Shown piece by piece: positions 50,717 to 60,772 of a stretch of DNA of 64,000 bases. The stretch lies in assembly GCF_029946515.1 (NCBI RefSeq), contig NZ_JARZHH010000035.1:52853-116852 (forward strand), given 5' to 3'. Source of the stretch: Polyangium sp. 6x1. GTDB lineage: Bacteria > Myxococcota_A > Polyangia > Polyangiales > Polyangiaceae. The notes beneath the pieces are model-generated. The model saw only the letters and a program-made list of their open reading frames with translations. It had not been told where the DNA came from and did no database searches. A program made the position numbers and the translations under genes. The stretch's first letter is position 1. The number at the start of each line of letters is the position of its first letter.

Positions 50717-51703
50717 TCAGTCGAGGCGCCCCGCACGAATGTACTCCACGCTGTCGCGAATCACGGTGTCGAGGTCGTATCGAGGGCGCCAGCCGAGCTC
50801 GCCCATGGCCTTGTCGGCGTCCGGGTACTTGTCGTTCGCCTCCTCGAAGAGCGGGCCGAAGAGGGCCTTCGGGTCGACGTAATCGATGCGGCTCTCGGAG
50901 GCGGTGATGCGCACGGTGCGCTCGGCGAGGTCGCGGATGCTGATCTTGTTCTGCGGGTTGCCGATGTTGTAGGCCTCGCCGCGGCGGCCCTGGCGCAAGG
51001 CGCGGACGATGCCCTCGGCGACGTCGACGACGTGCGTGAAGGCGCGGATCATGCTGCCGTCGCCGTAGACGGTGAGCGGCTCGCCCGCGAGGCACTGCTT
51101 GATGAAGCGCGGCAGGACGAAGCCGCCCTTGCCCGACTGGCGCGGGCCCGCGATGTTGAAGGGGCGGATGATCACGGCGAAGAGGTCCGAGACCTTGCAC
51201 GTGTTGACGAGCGCGATCTCGCACGCGAGCTTGGCCACGGCGTACTCGAGGCGGACCGAGATCTTGGGCGTGATGATCTTGTTGTCGTTCTCCGAGCAGT
51301 AGCCGTCGCGGCCGCCGCCGTAGATCTCGCTCGTGGAGACGTCGCAGAGGCGCGCGCCGGAGCGGTTCGCGATGTCGATCACGCGGTAGGTGTCGTCCGT
51401 GATGCTCTTCGTGATCTTGCCGGAATGGGCGAGGACGCCGACGGGGCCGACGACCGACGCGAGGTGGTAGATCTCGGCGAACGGCGCGAAGGAGCCACGT
51501 GCGAAGTAGTCCTCGACGGAGAGGATGTCGTACGTGAGGCGCGGGTTGTTCACGCGGCGCACGTAGGCCTCGTGATCGAGGGGGCTCGTGCTGAGGTTGT
51601 CGACGACGTGGACACGCGCGTCTTCGTCCGCGAGCAAGCGCTCGACGAGATGGCTGCCGAGGAAGCCGAAGCCTCCCGTCACGAGGATGTGTTTGTCTTT
51701 CAT
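50717..51703 (-). CDS. NAD-dependent NDP-sugar epimerase/dehydratase, 328 aa
   Basis: GGFGFLGSHLVERLL is the Rossmann glycine motif. The catalytic SDR residues appear in STSEIYGG and YAVAK (YxxxK). RPFNIAGPRQSG and GDGSMIRAFTHVVDVAEG follow, as in extended SDR epimerases. It acts on a nucleotide sugar, and with gmd in the operon it could be the GDP-sugar epimerase/reductase step, though the sequence alone does not decide. Its stop lies 34 bases upstream of the GT2 start. Confidence 0.85.
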   Translation of the reverse strand: MKDKHILVTGGFGFLGSHLVERLLADEDARVHVVDNLSTSPLDHEAYVRRVNNPRLTYDILSVEDYFARGSFAPFAEIYHLASVVGPVGVLAHSGKITKSITDDTYRVIDIANRSGARLCDVSTSEIYGGGRDGYCSENDNKIITPKISVRLEYAVAKLACEIALVNTCKVSDLFAVIIRPFNIAGPRQSGKGGFVLPRFIKQCLAGEPLTVYGDGSMIRAFTHVVDVAEGIVRALRQGRRGEAYNIGNPQNKISIRDLAERTVRITASESRIDYVDPKALFGPLFEEANDKYPDADKAMGELGWRPRYDLDTVIRDSVEYIRAGRLD

Positions 51704-51734
51704 GTGGCGCTTTCCTTCGTGTCGCAGGTACGGA

Positions 51735-53321
51735 TCATGCGGCATCTCCCCGCGTGCCGCCGAGCTTTCGACGGATTTTCCCGGCGATCCCCCGGGCAGT
51801 CTCGCGCTCCTCGGGGGCGAGCGCGATCCAGAAGAGCATGAGCGCGAGGGCGCCGAAGACGGGCGGCACGACGACGGCCCGGACGAGCCCCTCGGGCAAG
51901 AACCACCAAAGAACGGCCGAGAGCGCGGCCGGGACCAGCAAGCCGAGGCCCAGCGCGCCAAGGATTTCGCGGGCATACCCGCCGAACCGATCCCCGAGCG
52001 CCTGGCAGGCGGCGCGCGGGACGATCCAGGCCGCGAGGGCGACATCCGCGAGGAGCGCGGCCGCGGCGACGCCCCGCATGCCGAAGCGCGGGACGAGGAG
52101 GACGGACAGGACGAACACGAGCGCGGCGTTCGCCGTGAGCAGGACCGCGACGCGGCCCTGGCGGTTCGTCGCGAGGAGCGCGGTGGAGCCGACGCCCCAG
52201 AAGCCCCAGAGGACGGCCTGCGCGACGAGCATCCCGAGCGTGGGGAAGTCGAGCGTGAGCTTTTTCAAGGTCCACGCGGCGTAGACGGGCTCGGCGAGGG
52301 GCAAGAAGCCGAGGAGCGCGAGGCCGATGACGAAGCCCGAGAGCTTCGCCGTGGTGCGGTGCGCGCGCACGAGCCGCGAGGGATCGCCGAGGGCGTCGAG
52401 CGCGGTGAGCTCGGGCCAGACGACGGTCGTGAACTGGATCGAGAGCATGCGGCCCATGTTCGCGATGTTGCGGTGGGTCGCGAAGCGAGAGACCTCCTCG
52501 CCGCCGATGACGGACTGCACGACGAGGAGGTTGCCCTGGTTGGCGAGGAACTCGCCGAGGCCCGCGAGCAAGAAGAGCGCGCCGGGGGCGAGCATGCGCA
52601 GGCCCGCTTTGCTATCGCCGCCGAGGGGCGTGAGGCGAAACCAGGGGTTTTGCCGGTGCAGGTCGCGCACGACGTACACGTCGAGCGCGAGGGCCCAGAC
52701 GACGCGGGCGAGCGCGACCGCGGGGAAACGCGCGCCCATGGCCATGAGCGCGGCGGGCAGGGCGAGCTCGACGGCGCGCTTCAAGGCCGTGAGATACGCG
52801 GCGCGGACGAGCTGGCCCGTGGCGCGGTAGGTGCCACGGACGGCGCCGAGCGGGACGCCGATGAGGAGCTCGATGCCGAGGAGCGCGAGCGTGAGGTACG
52901 TCTCGAGGTGCGTCGCGGTGGTGATGCCGAGCCACTTGTCGAGCGGCAGGACCGCGGTGACGAGCGCGGCGAGGATCCAGATGCCGATCGCGAGCGGGCC
53001 CTGGAGGCGAAGCGCGCTGTGGAGGTCGGCGAGGAAGAGGTCGTGATCGCCGCGCGCGTGATGCGCGCACATGCGGTTGACGACATGCGACTGGACGCCG
53101 AGGTCGGTCATCGTCAGGAACGCGACGAGCGCCGAGAGCGAGGTCCATTCGCCGTACCGCGAAGGTCCCCAGGCGTGCATGCCGATGGGGACGATGATGA
53201 ACTGGCCGACGTACCCGACGAGGGCGACGACGCTCATCGCCGCGACGCCACGAAGGACACGCTCGGCCATGCCGGGCGCGCCGAGCTTTTCGGTGTGACG
53301 CTCGGCCTCCGCGGCGGTCAT
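51735..53321 (-). CDS. wzx: Wzx-like polysaccharide flippase, 528 aa
   Basis: About 12-14 hydrophobic segments with a MATE/MVF-type start (VLRGVAAMSVVALVGYVGQFIIVPIGMHAWGPSRYGEWTSLSALVAFLTMTDLGVQS). The conserved GxxxxG repeats of the family are visible. It would translocate lipid-linked repeat units across the inner membrane before Wzy polymerisation. The gene overlaps the GT4 gene by four bases. Confidence 0.82.
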   Translation of the reverse strand: MTAAEAERHTEKLGAPGMAERVLRGVAAMSVVALVGYVGQFIIVPIGMHAWGPSRYGEWTSLSALVAFLTMTDLGVQSHVVNRMCAHHARGDHDLFLADLHSALRLQGPLAIGIWILAALVTAVLPLDKWLGITTATHLETYLTLALLGIELLIGVPLGAVRGTYRATGQLVRAAYLTALKRAVELALPAALMAMGARFPAVALARVVWALALDVYVVRDLHRQNPWFRLTPLGGDSKAGLRMLAPGALFLLAGLGEFLANQGNLLVVQSVIGGEEVSRFATHRNIANMGRMLSIQFTTVVWPELTALDALGDPSRLVRAHRTTAKLSGFVIGLALLGFLPLAEPVYAAWTLKKLTLDFPTLGMLVAQAVLWGFWGVGSTALLATNRQGRVAVLLTANAALVFVLSVLLVPRFGMRGVAAAALLADVALAAWIVPRAACQALGDRFGGYAREILGALGLGLLVPAALSAVLWWFLPEGLVRAVVVPPVFGALALMLFWIALAPEERETARGIAGKIRRKLGGTRGDAA

Positions 53322-54481
53322 GCGGCGCCTGTCGCGAAGGCGCGGGGGTGGAGCTCGGCGAGGGCGTCCCAGATGCGCGCGCCGAAGTGGTCTTCGGTGA
53401 ACGAGGCGAGGACGCGCGCGCGGGCGGCGCGGCCGAGGCGGGCGCGGAAATCGGCGTCGCTGAAGAGCTCGACGAGGGCGCGCGCGAGGCCTTCGTGATC
53501 GCCGTAGCGCACGGAGAGGCCGGTCTCGCCGTCGACGATGACCTCGCGCGCGGCGTCGTCGAGGGAGCCGATGCAAGGGACGCCCGCGGCCATGGCTTCA
53601 AGGTACACGAGGCCGAACCCCTCGCCACGGCTCGGCATGGCAAAGACGGTGGTGCGCTGGTAGAGGGCGCGGAGGTCGTCGTCGGGGATGCGGCCCCAGA
53701 AGCGGACGGCGCCGCTGTCGAGGAGGCCGAGGCGCCTGGCCTGGGCCTCGTACGCGGGGCGCGCGGCGCCGTCCCCGACGATGTCGAGGCGCGCGCCGGG
53801 GCACTGGCGACGGACGTGGTTCCAGACCGCGAGGAGCTCGGCGTGGCCCTTGTAGCGCTCTTCGGGATGGATGCGGCCGACGATCAGGGCGGAGGGGCCG
53901 GCGTCTTCGGCAGGGGGAGAGGTTTTACGTGGGGGGTCGGGGGCGTCCACTGCGCGGTCGTTGGAAAGGCCGAGCCAGCAGACTTTGCTCGGGGTCGAGC
54001 GATGCTCGGGGTTCCATTCGTGGAACCGGCCGAGCGTGAAGGCACTGTTGCTGATCAAAAGATTGGTGCCCCAAAGACCGACGCGCTGGTGGGCGGGCAA
54101 GGGGCGCCAGCCCTCGACGCCGTGGAGGAACTGCACGACGGGGACGTTTCGAGGGCGGAGGAGGCGGGCGACGGGGCCGAGGCCGATGTGGGTCGTGAAG
54201 ACGAGGTCGGCGTCCGAGCGCTCGCGAGCGGCTTCGGCGAGCATGCCGAGGCGCGAGCCGCCGAAGGTGCGGAAGCGTCGCGGCGGGTTCTGTAGGCCAA
54301 CCTCGCGGGCGACGTCGCGCGGATCGTGGGGCGTGTCGTGCAGGGCCCAGACGTCGAACGCGAGCGGGACGCGGCGCTCCGCGGCGATCCGCTCGAGCTG
54401 GCGGAGGAGCTGGCGGCTCACGGTGGGGATGCCGCCGTGGGGCGCGTCGACGAGGTCGGGGCAGAGCAGCGCGATCTTCAT
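53318..54481 (-). CDS. GT4-family glycosyltransferase, 387 aa
   Basis: The N-terminus MKIALLCPDLVDAPHGGIPTVSRQLL is a GT-B Rossmann start. ALIVGRIHPEERYKGHAELLAV and the donor-binding GEGFGLVYLEAMAAGVPCIGSLDDAAREVI follow. It is predicted to be a retaining transferase in repeat-unit assembly. Both ends overlap neighbours by ATGA, so it is co-translated with the second GT4 and the flippase. Confidence 0.87.
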   Translation of the reverse strand: MKIALLCPDLVDAPHGGIPTVSRQLLRQLERIAAERRVPLAFDVWALHDTPHDPRDVAREVGLQNPPRRFRTFGGSRLGMLAEAARERSDADLVFTTHIGLGPVARLLRPRNVPVVQFLHGVEGWRPLPAHQRVGLWGTNLLISNSAFTLGRFHEWNPEHRSTPSKVCWLGLSNDRAVDAPDPPRKTSPPAEDAGPSALIVGRIHPEERYKGHAELLAVWNHVRRQCPGARLDIVGDGAARPAYEAQARRLGLLDSGAVRFWGRIPDDDLRALYQRTTVFAMPSRGEGFGLVYLEAMAAGVPCIGSLDDAAREVIVDGETGLSVRYGDHEGLARALVELFSDADFRARLGRAARARVLASFTEDHFGARIWDALAELHPRAFATGAA

Positions 54482-55650
54482 GAGCGCGACGCGACGGCGT
54501 GGGCCGCGCGGACGAAGCCCTCGGCGGTGTGCGGGATGTCCCAGGCGGCGATGCGGCGCAAGGAGGCTCGTCCGCGCGAGGCGCGCCCGTCGTGCTGCGC
54601 GAGGGCCTCGTCGAGGACACGCGTGAGCGCAGGGACGCTGCCCGCGGGGAAGACCCAGCCATTGTCCGGGCCGACGAGGTCGGGGACGGCGCCGACCTGA
54701 TCGGAGGCGATGATGGGCAGGCCGAGGTTCATGGCCTCGTTCACGGCGAGGCCCCAGGGCTCGAAGCGCGAGGGCAAGACGAAGACGTCGCCGAGGGCAT
54801 ACGCAGCCGGCATGCGCTTCTGGTTGACGAAGCCGACGAAATGGACGCGCGCGGCGAGGGATCGGGCGAGGGATTCGAGCTCGGAGCGGAGCGGGCCGTC
54901 ACCGACGAGGACGAGGTGGGTCTTCGGGCGCGGGCGCGCGGCGAAGGCGCGGATCAGATCGGAGCAGCCCTTCACGGGGATGAGCTTGGCGGCGTAATTG
55001 ACGACGAGGTCGTCCGCGGGAATGCCGAGCTCGTCGCGGAAGGCGCGGGCCTCTTCGCGGACGGCGTCGGCCTGGGATTGGAAGAACGAATTGTCGACGG
55101 TGTAGGGCGCGACGAAGACGCGTTCCTTCGGGACGCCGTAATGCTCGAAATAACGCGCGGAGAGGGTGCCGATCGCGAGGCCGCCGCCGAGGCCGCGGAA
55201 GATCGGGGGCAAGCCGACGCGCTTCGCGAGGTCGATGTGCGGCGGGCGTTCGGCGAGCAGGTTCGATTCGCCGCGGAGCAGGACGGGGATGCCCTTTCGG
55301 CGGGCCCGCGCCATGACCTCGTGCTCGGTGAAATGGGCGTAGCCGTGGACGATGATGACGTCGGGGCGGAACGCGGACATGCGCGCGAAGGCGCCGGGGT
55401 TCACGAGGCCGAAGAAATGGTCCGCGCCGGGGCGGCGCGAGACGTTCGGCACGAACTCGTGGTCGTACCCTTCGAGGAGAGGGACGTCCCAGCGGATCGT
55501 TTGACCGAATCCGGGGTCGCGCGTCTCCTTGACGCCGAAGTCCCAGCAAAAGAAGAGCTTGATCGCGACGTCCTGCCGGGCCGCGAGGGCGCGGTAGAGC
55601 GGCGCCTGGTACTGGATGGGGTGCGTCGCGAGGATCGCGATCCGGACCAT
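54478..55650 (-). CDS. GT4-family glycosyltransferase, 390 aa
   Basis: The opening IAILATHPIQYQAPLYRALAARQDVAIKLFFCWDFG is typical of GT4 enzymes with a HPIQYQ motif. VNYAAKLIPVKGCSDLIRAFA and SRFEPWGLAVNEAMNLGLPIIASDQVGA form the donor site (E-x7-E). Probably adds a different sugar from its downstream paralogue. Substrate unknown. Confidence 0.87.
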   Translation of the reverse strand: MVRIAILATHPIQYQAPLYRALAARQDVAIKLFFCWDFGVKETRDPGFGQTIRWDVPLLEGYDHEFVPNVSRRPGADHFFGLVNPGAFARMSAFRPDVIIVHGYAHFTEHEVMARARRKGIPVLLRGESNLLAERPPHIDLAKRVGLPPIFRGLGGGLAIGTLSARYFEHYGVPKERVFVAPYTVDNSFFQSQADAVREEARAFRDELGIPADDLVVNYAAKLIPVKGCSDLIRAFAARPRPKTHLVLVGDGPLRSELESLARSLAARVHFVGFVNQKRMPAAYALGDVFVLPSRFEPWGLAVNEAMNLGLPIIASDQVGAVPDLVGPDNGWVFPAGSVPALTRVLDEALAQHDGRASRGRASLRRIAAWDIPHTAEGFVRAAHAVASRS

Positions 55651-55657
55651 GGGGGGC

Positions 55658-56629
55658 TCAGCGTCCTTTCGCGCTGCGCTCGGCGAGCCGCGTCTGGAAA
55701 TCGGCGACCGTGGCGCGCAGGCCGTCGCGGAGGCTGATTCCCGGCGAGAAGCCGAGGAGCTCGCGGGCGCGGGTGATGTCGGGCTTGCGCTGGCGCGGGT
55801 CGTCGGCGGGCAAAGGCGCGTGGATGATTTCGAGCTCCGAGCCGAGGAGCCGCAGGACCTCCTCGGCGAGCTCGCGAATGGTGAATTCTTCGGGGTTACC
55901 GAGGTTCACGGGGCCCTCGATCGGTTCGGGGCGGGCGAGGGCGAGGATGCCCTCGATGAGGTCCTTCACGAAGCAGAAGGAGCGGGTTTGCTTGCCGTCG
56001 CCGAAGAGGGTGAGCGGTTTGCCCCGGAGCGCCTGGACGATGAAATTCGAGACGACACGGCCGTCGTCGAAGGCCATGCGCGGGCCATAGGTGTTGAAGA
56101 TGCGCGCGATGCGGACGTCGACGCCCCAGGCGCGGCGGGCGTCGTTGAGGAGCGTCTCGGCGCAACGTTTGCCCTCGTCGTAGCAGGAGCGTTCGCCGAT
56201 CGGATTGACGTTGCCCCAGTAGCTCTCGGGCTGCGGGTGGACCGTGGGGTCGCCGTAGACCTCGGAGGTCGAGGCGTGGACGATCGTGCAGCGGCGGCCG
56301 CGGGCCATTTCGACGAGGCGGAGGGCGCCCATGACGCTCGTCGTGAGCGTGGCGTACGGGTCGCTCTGGTAATGGATGGGCGAGGCGGGGCAGGCGAAGT
56401 TGAAGACGAGCTCGGCGTAGACGTGGATCGGCTCGCGGACGTCGCCCATCTGGAAGTGGAAATGCGGGTCGCGGCCAGCGCGCTCCAGGTTGCCGAGGTC
56501 GCCGGTCATGAGGTTGTCGATGCCGACGACCTCGTAGCCTTCGTCGAGCAGGCGATCGACGAGGTGAGAGCCGAGGAAACCCGCAGCGCCCGTGACGAGC
56601 GCGGTCTTGCGTGCAGCGCCGAGTCCCAT
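55658..56629 (-). CDS. uxs: UDP-glucuronate decarboxylase (UDP-xylose synthase)-like, 323 aa
   Basis: The extended SDR has GAAGFLGSHLVDRLL and the family-specific NFACPASPIHYQSDPYATL. The catalytic residues are HASTSEVYGDP and YDEGK. VNLGNPEEFTIRELAEEVL and ADDPRQRKPDITRARELLGF are also typical of UXS. It converts UDP-glucuronate to UDP-xylose, so the glycan probably contains a pentose. UDP-glucose dehydrogenase is not in the window. Confidence 0.88.
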   Translation of the reverse strand: MGLGAARKTALVTGAAGFLGSHLVDRLLDEGYEVVGIDNLMTGDLGNLERAGRDPHFHFQMGDVREPIHVYAELVFNFACPASPIHYQSDPYATLTTSVMGALRLVEMARGRRCTIVHASTSEVYGDPTVHPQPESYWGNVNPIGERSCYDEGKRCAETLLNDARRAWGVDVRIARIFNTYGPRMAFDDGRVVSNFIVQALRGKPLTLFGDGKQTRSFCFVKDLIEGILALARPEPIEGPVNLGNPEEFTIRELAEEVLRLLGSELEIIHAPLPADDPRQRKPDITRARELLGFSPGISLRDGLRATVADFQTRLAERSAKGR

Positions 56630-56646
56630 GTCAGCAGAGTCCTCCG

Positions 56647-57975
56647 TCAGATCGTTGCGTCATGGTTTTTCAGGTAGGCGACGAGCGTGGTCAGAGCAAA
56701 AAGGCACGGCGCGCCGAGGCCGCGTTCGTCCGTGAGGAATCGGCGCCATCGCTGCGCGACGGCGGGGGCGTCGAGGAAGGGGGCGTGTGTCCGGGCCTCG
56801 TCGAGGAGGAGGCGTTCGGCAAAGGAGCGGAGCGGGCCTTGGAGCCACGCGGCGAACGGCGGCGCGGTCGCCGGACGCGCAAGGGTGAGCCGGTATTTGG
56901 GGGGCGGAAGGAGAAGGGCGTGCTCGACGACGGCGCGATCGAGGAGCGGCGCGCGGACCGAAAAGCCGAGGCGGCGGCTCGCGACGTCGGCATCGCGTAG
57001 GGCCGCGTCCCGGAGGTCGTTCCCGAGGTCGAGCGCGGCGAGGGCGCGATCGGGGCGGAGGGCGCGGCGCGCGAGGGCGGGTTCGAGCTTCTCGGGGATC
57101 GTGACCGGGAGGAGCGCGGCGTCGGCGATGTCGGGTGAAACGAGGGCGGCGAGCTCGCCCGGTCGGGTCGTGCTGCGAAGGTCCGTGTACGCGCGCTCGA
57201 CGGAGCGGCCCGCGGCGAGAAGCGCGCTGAAGCGGAGGACGCGGTCCACGGCGGGGAAGAGGGCGCTCTTGCCGAGGTCCGAAAAGGCCGCCTCGCCCGA
57301 GGACTTCGCGGCGCGGAAAGCGCCAGGGAACGAGGTGGACGGTTGATCGAGCGCATCGATGGCCGCCGCGATCTCGTGTTCGTCGGGGGGGAGGGGAGCG
57401 TTCGTTCCTGGACCCACGGCCTCGGCGAGTGCGGCTTCGAGGGACGCTGCGGCACGGGGCGTCCGCGGTTCCATCGGCAGCTCCCAGTACGTCGCGCTGC
57501 GCGCGTGGCCCTCGCGGTACGTGAGGATCGTGGCGGGCGGGAGGGGCGAGACGCCTTCGAGGATCGTGTCGGGCTCGGCGACGGCGCCCGTGGCGAGGAA
57601 GCTCGCGACGGCGCGGCGGGACAAACGTTTCTCGACAAAACCCCCCGCGGCGAGGGGCCACACCTCGGAGGCGAACGCGAGGCGCCCGGGGGCCGTCGCG
57701 AAATAGAGCGATTTGAGGCCGATCGGATCACGCGCGAGGAGGAGCGTTCGCTCGTTTGCGTCCCAAAGGCCGAGCGCAAAACCGCCGCGCAGCGATTCGA
57801 TCGCGCGTTTGCCGCGAGAAACATACGCGGCGAGGACGCCCTCGGGCGTCTCGGTGTCACCTTCGAAGGCGAGCGTGTAGCGACCGTCGGGGGACGTTAC
57901 GGCATCCGGGGAGAACCGGGCCTCGCCCGGCGCGGAGCCGGGTTTGCCGCTGACGTGCCCGAACGCGCCGCTCAT
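56647..57975 (-). CDS. Degenerate AsnB-like (asparagine synthetase) protein, 442 aa
   Basis: The glutaminase-like domain is recognisable ([33 protein letters not shown]). However the protein starts MSGAFG with no Cys2 nucleophile, and the synthetase half lacks the SGGxDS PP-loop. Its remaining C-terminal region ([26 protein letters not shown]) fits the family end. It therefore cannot be a normal amidotransferase. AsnB paralogues are common in polysaccharide operons, where an altered version may have a regulatory or binding role. It overlaps gmd by ATGA. Confidence 0.75.
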   Translation of the reverse strand: MSGAFGHVSGKPGSAPGEARFSPDAVTSPDGRYTLAFEGDTETPEGVLAAYVSRGKRAIESLRGGFALGLWDANERTLLLARDPIGLKSLYFATAPGRLAFASEVWPLAAGGFVEKRLSRRAVASFLATGAVAEPDTILEGVSPLPPATILTYREGHARSATYWELPMEPRTPRAAASLEAALAEAVGPGTNAPLPPDEHEIAAAIDALDQPSTSFPGAFRAAKSSGEAAFSDLGKSALFPAVDRVLRFSALLAAGRSVERAYTDLRSTTRPGELAALVSPDIADAALLPVTIPEKLEPALARRALRPDRALAALDLGNDLRDAALRDADVASRRLGFSVRAPLLDRAVVEHALLLPPPKYRLTLARPATAPPFAAWLQGPLRSFAERLLLDEARTHAPFLDAPAVAQRWRRFLTDERGLGAPCLFALTTLVAYLKNHDATI

Positions 57976-58970
57976 CCCCGCGCCCGCTTCTCCCGGGCCG
58001 CGAGCTCGAGATCCGAATCCACCATGCGCTGCACGAGCTCCGGGAACGAAACCTTCGGCGTCCACCCGAGCTTCTCTCGCGCCTTCGTCGGATCCGCGAG
58101 GAGGACGTCCACCTCGGCCGGCCGGAAATACTTGGGATCGATGCGCACGAATTCCTGCCAGTCGAGGCCCGCATGGCGGAATGCGAGCTCGAGGAACTCG
58201 CGCACCGAGTACGTCTCACCGGTGCCGATGACGTAATCGTCGGCCTGGTCTTGCTGGAGCATGAGCCACATGGCCTCGACGTAGTCCGCGGCGTGGCCCC
58301 AGTCGCGGCGCGCGTCGAGGTTGCCGAGCCAGAGGTCGCGCTGCAGGCCATGTTTGATGCGACCGACCGCGCGCGTGATCTTGCGGGTGACGAAGGTCTC
58401 GCCGCGGCGCTCGCTCTCGTGGTTGAAGAGGATGCCGTTCGAGACGTGCATGCCGTACGCCTCGCGGTAGTTCTGCGCGACGTAGAAGGCATACGCCTTG
58501 GCCGCGGCGTAGGGGCTGCGCGGGTGAAACGGCGTGGTTTCGCGCTGCGGAATCTCGGCGACCTTGCCGTAGAGCTCGCTGGAGCTCGCCTGGTAGAAGC
58601 GCGCGGCGACGCGCATCTTGCGCATGGCCTCGAGGAGGCGGATCGCGCCGAGCGCGGTGACTTCGCCGGTGTACTCGGGGATGTCGAAGGAGACGCGGAC
58701 GTGGCTCTGCGCGCCGAGGTTGTAGATTTCGCCGGGCTGAACCTCGGCGATGATCGACTGGAGCGAGGAGGCGTCGTTGAGGTCGCCGTGATGCAAGAAG
58801 AGCCGGACGCCGCGCTCGTGCGGGTCGCGGTAGAGGTGGTCGATGCGCTCGGTGTTGAACGAGGAGGACCGCCGGATGATGCCGTGGACCTCGTAGCCTT
58901 TGCCGAGGAGGAGCTCCGCGAGGTACGAGCCGTCCTGGCCGGTGATGCCGGTGATGAGCGCGCGTTTCAT
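57972..58970 (-). CDS. gmd: GDP-mannose 4,6-dehydratase, 332 aa
   Basis: The start [46 protein letters not shown] is diagnostic for Gmd. [19 protein letters not shown] and [28 protein letters not shown] complete the catalytic and GDP-binding motifs. The product, GDP-4-keto-6-deoxy-mannose, feeds fucose, rhamnose or other 6-deoxyhexoses. It is the first gene of the large minus operon. The upstream region holds a CTG triplet tract. Confidence 0.95.
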   Translation of the reverse strand: MKRALITGITGQDGSYLAELLLGKGYEVHGIIRRSSSFNTERIDHLYRDPHERGVRLFLHHGDLNDASSLQSIIAEVQPGEIYNLGAQSHVRVSFDIPEYTGEVTALGAIRLLEAMRKMRVAARFYQASSSELYGKVAEIPQRETTPFHPRSPYAAAKAYAFYVAQNYREAYGMHVSNGILFNHESERRGETFVTRKITRAVGRIKHGLQRDLWLGNLDARRDWGHAADYVEAMWLMLQQDQADDYVIGTGETYSVREFLELAFRHAGLDWQEFVRIDPKYFRPAEVDVLLADPTKAREKLGWTPKVSFPELVQRMVDSDLELAAREKRARG

Positions 58971-59132
58971 GCGGTGTTTTCCGAGGGGAAGCGACCGTGC
59001 CCGGGTCCGACCGTAGCATCGGGGGAGTGGGGCGCCAAGATGCGCGCCGGGCCCATGGAAGGCTTGGTTGCGTGGGGGGCGGGCGACGTTCAGGGGGCGG
59101 GATTCGGGGGATCCAGGGTCGCCGGAGTCGCG

Positions 59133-59199
59133 GCTGCTGCTGCTGCTGCTGCCGCTGCTGCTGCTGCTGCTGCTGCTGCTGCGGCGGCGGCGGCGGCGC
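59133..59199. repeat. CTG/CGG triplet microsatellite upstream of gmd
   Basis: CTG repeats with one CCG interruption run from 59133 to about 59182, then a CGG run to 59199. The tract lies about 165 bases upstream of the gmd start and 36 bases after the O-methyltransferase stop. Its length could vary by slippage, altering promoter spacing. It is non-coding in the annotation used here. Confidence 0.9.
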
Positions 59200-59234
59200 C
59201 CCATACGAACGAACCGGTAGCTCCCCCTGCGATC

Positions 59235-60266
59235 TCAGGACCTCCGCTTCCCTTCGATGAGCACGACCGGTCCGGGGGTGGGCCATACGCGCTCGAGCTC
59301 GAACCCAGCGGCTTCATAGAGCCGTCCGTACTCCGCCGCGGTCCGCTCGCGACCCCCCGCCGTCTGGACCAGCATCTCCAGATCGAGGAGCTTCGCGAAG
59401 CTCGGCTCGTTGCCGCTCGCCACGACGAGCTCGACGATGAGCACCTTCGAGGAGGGCTTCGACGCCGCGTGGATCGTTCGCAAGATCTCGATGGATCGCT
59501 CGTCGCTCCAGTCGTGCAAGATGTGCTTGAGCAGATAAAGGTCGCCCGCAGGCGCACGATCGAAGAAGCTGCCGCCGACGATCTCGCAGCGATCCCGGAC
59601 GCCCTTCTCCTCGAGGACGGCGGGGGCGCCTTCCACGACGTGCGGCAGATCGAAGAGCACGCCCTGGAGGTGCGGGTTTTTCGCGAGGATCGTCGCCAGC
59701 AGGAGCCCGTGCCCTCCGCCGACGTCGACGACCGTCTCGATGCCATGAAAATCGTAGCTTTCAACGATGAGCGGCGCATCTTCGCGGCTGTACCCGCTCA
59801 TCGCGCGGCTGAAGACCCCGGCGAACTCGGGGTTGTGCGCCGTATACTCCCAGAAGCCCATGCCGAAGGCCTTCTCGAACCCGTTCTCCCCGGTCCTGAC
59901 GGAGTGCTCGAGCTCGCTCCACGCCCGCACGTGCGTGGCATGATTGAGCAAGAGCGCGCGCTCGATCGTCGAGGGGTCCCGGAGCGCATTCGACATCGCC
60001 GTATTCACGAAGATTCCCGGATCTTCCTCGCGGAAGATCCCACGACTCGCGAGCAAACGCAGAAGCCGGTACACGGACGGCGCGTGGGCGTTCGTGGTCC
60101 GCGCGAGATCCTCCACCGAGCGTGGCCCGGAGGCGAGGAGCTCCGCGAACCCGAGCTTGGCAGCGACGCCGACGGCGTGGCTCATCCAGCGCCCCAGGAG
60201 CAATTCGATGATCAGCGCCGGAGCATTTGATTCTTGATTCGACACGGGCACCCCTTTTTCGCTCAT
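59235..60266 (-). CDS. O-methyltransferase family 2 protein, 343 aa
   Basis: An N-terminal winged-helix dimerisation domain (LGFAELLASGPRSVEDLARTTNAHAPSVYRLLRLLASRG) precedes the SAM fold TVVDVGGGHGLLLATIL. The catalytic His is in LLKHILHDWSDERSIEIL. This matches bacterial small-molecule O-methyltransferases of secondary metabolism. No biosynthetic partner lies in the window. The ATG at 60266 gives the usual N-terminus. It stands alone between two triplet tracts. Confidence 0.88.
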   Translation of the reverse strand: MSEKGVPVSNQESNAPALIIELLLGRWMSHAVGVAAKLGFAELLASGPRSVEDLARTTNAHAPSVYRLLRLLASRGIFREEDPGIFVNTAMSNALRDPSTIERALLLNHATHVRAWSELEHSVRTGENGFEKAFGMGFWEYTAHNPEFAGVFSRAMSGYSREDAPLIVESYDFHGIETVVDVGGGHGLLLATILAKNPHLQGVLFDLPHVVEGAPAVLEEKGVRDRCEIVGGSFFDRAPAGDLYLLKHILHDWSDERSIEILRTIHAASKPSSKVLIVELVVASGNEPSFAKLLDLEMLVQTAGGRERTAAEYGRLYEAAGFELERVWPTPGPVVLIEGKRRS

Positions 60267-60403
60267 TGGCGAACGCCACGCATCGTAAACAGGCCCGCGT
60301 GCCGGTTGTCAACAGGATGGACGTCCACCGCAGGCATAGCCTGGGCCGAGCAAGAGGCTGGCAGAAGGCGTGCCGTCCTGCGACGGGCGGCACGCCTGGA
60401 CCT

Positions 60404-60770
<367 letters not shown>

Positions 60771-60772
<2 letters not shown>

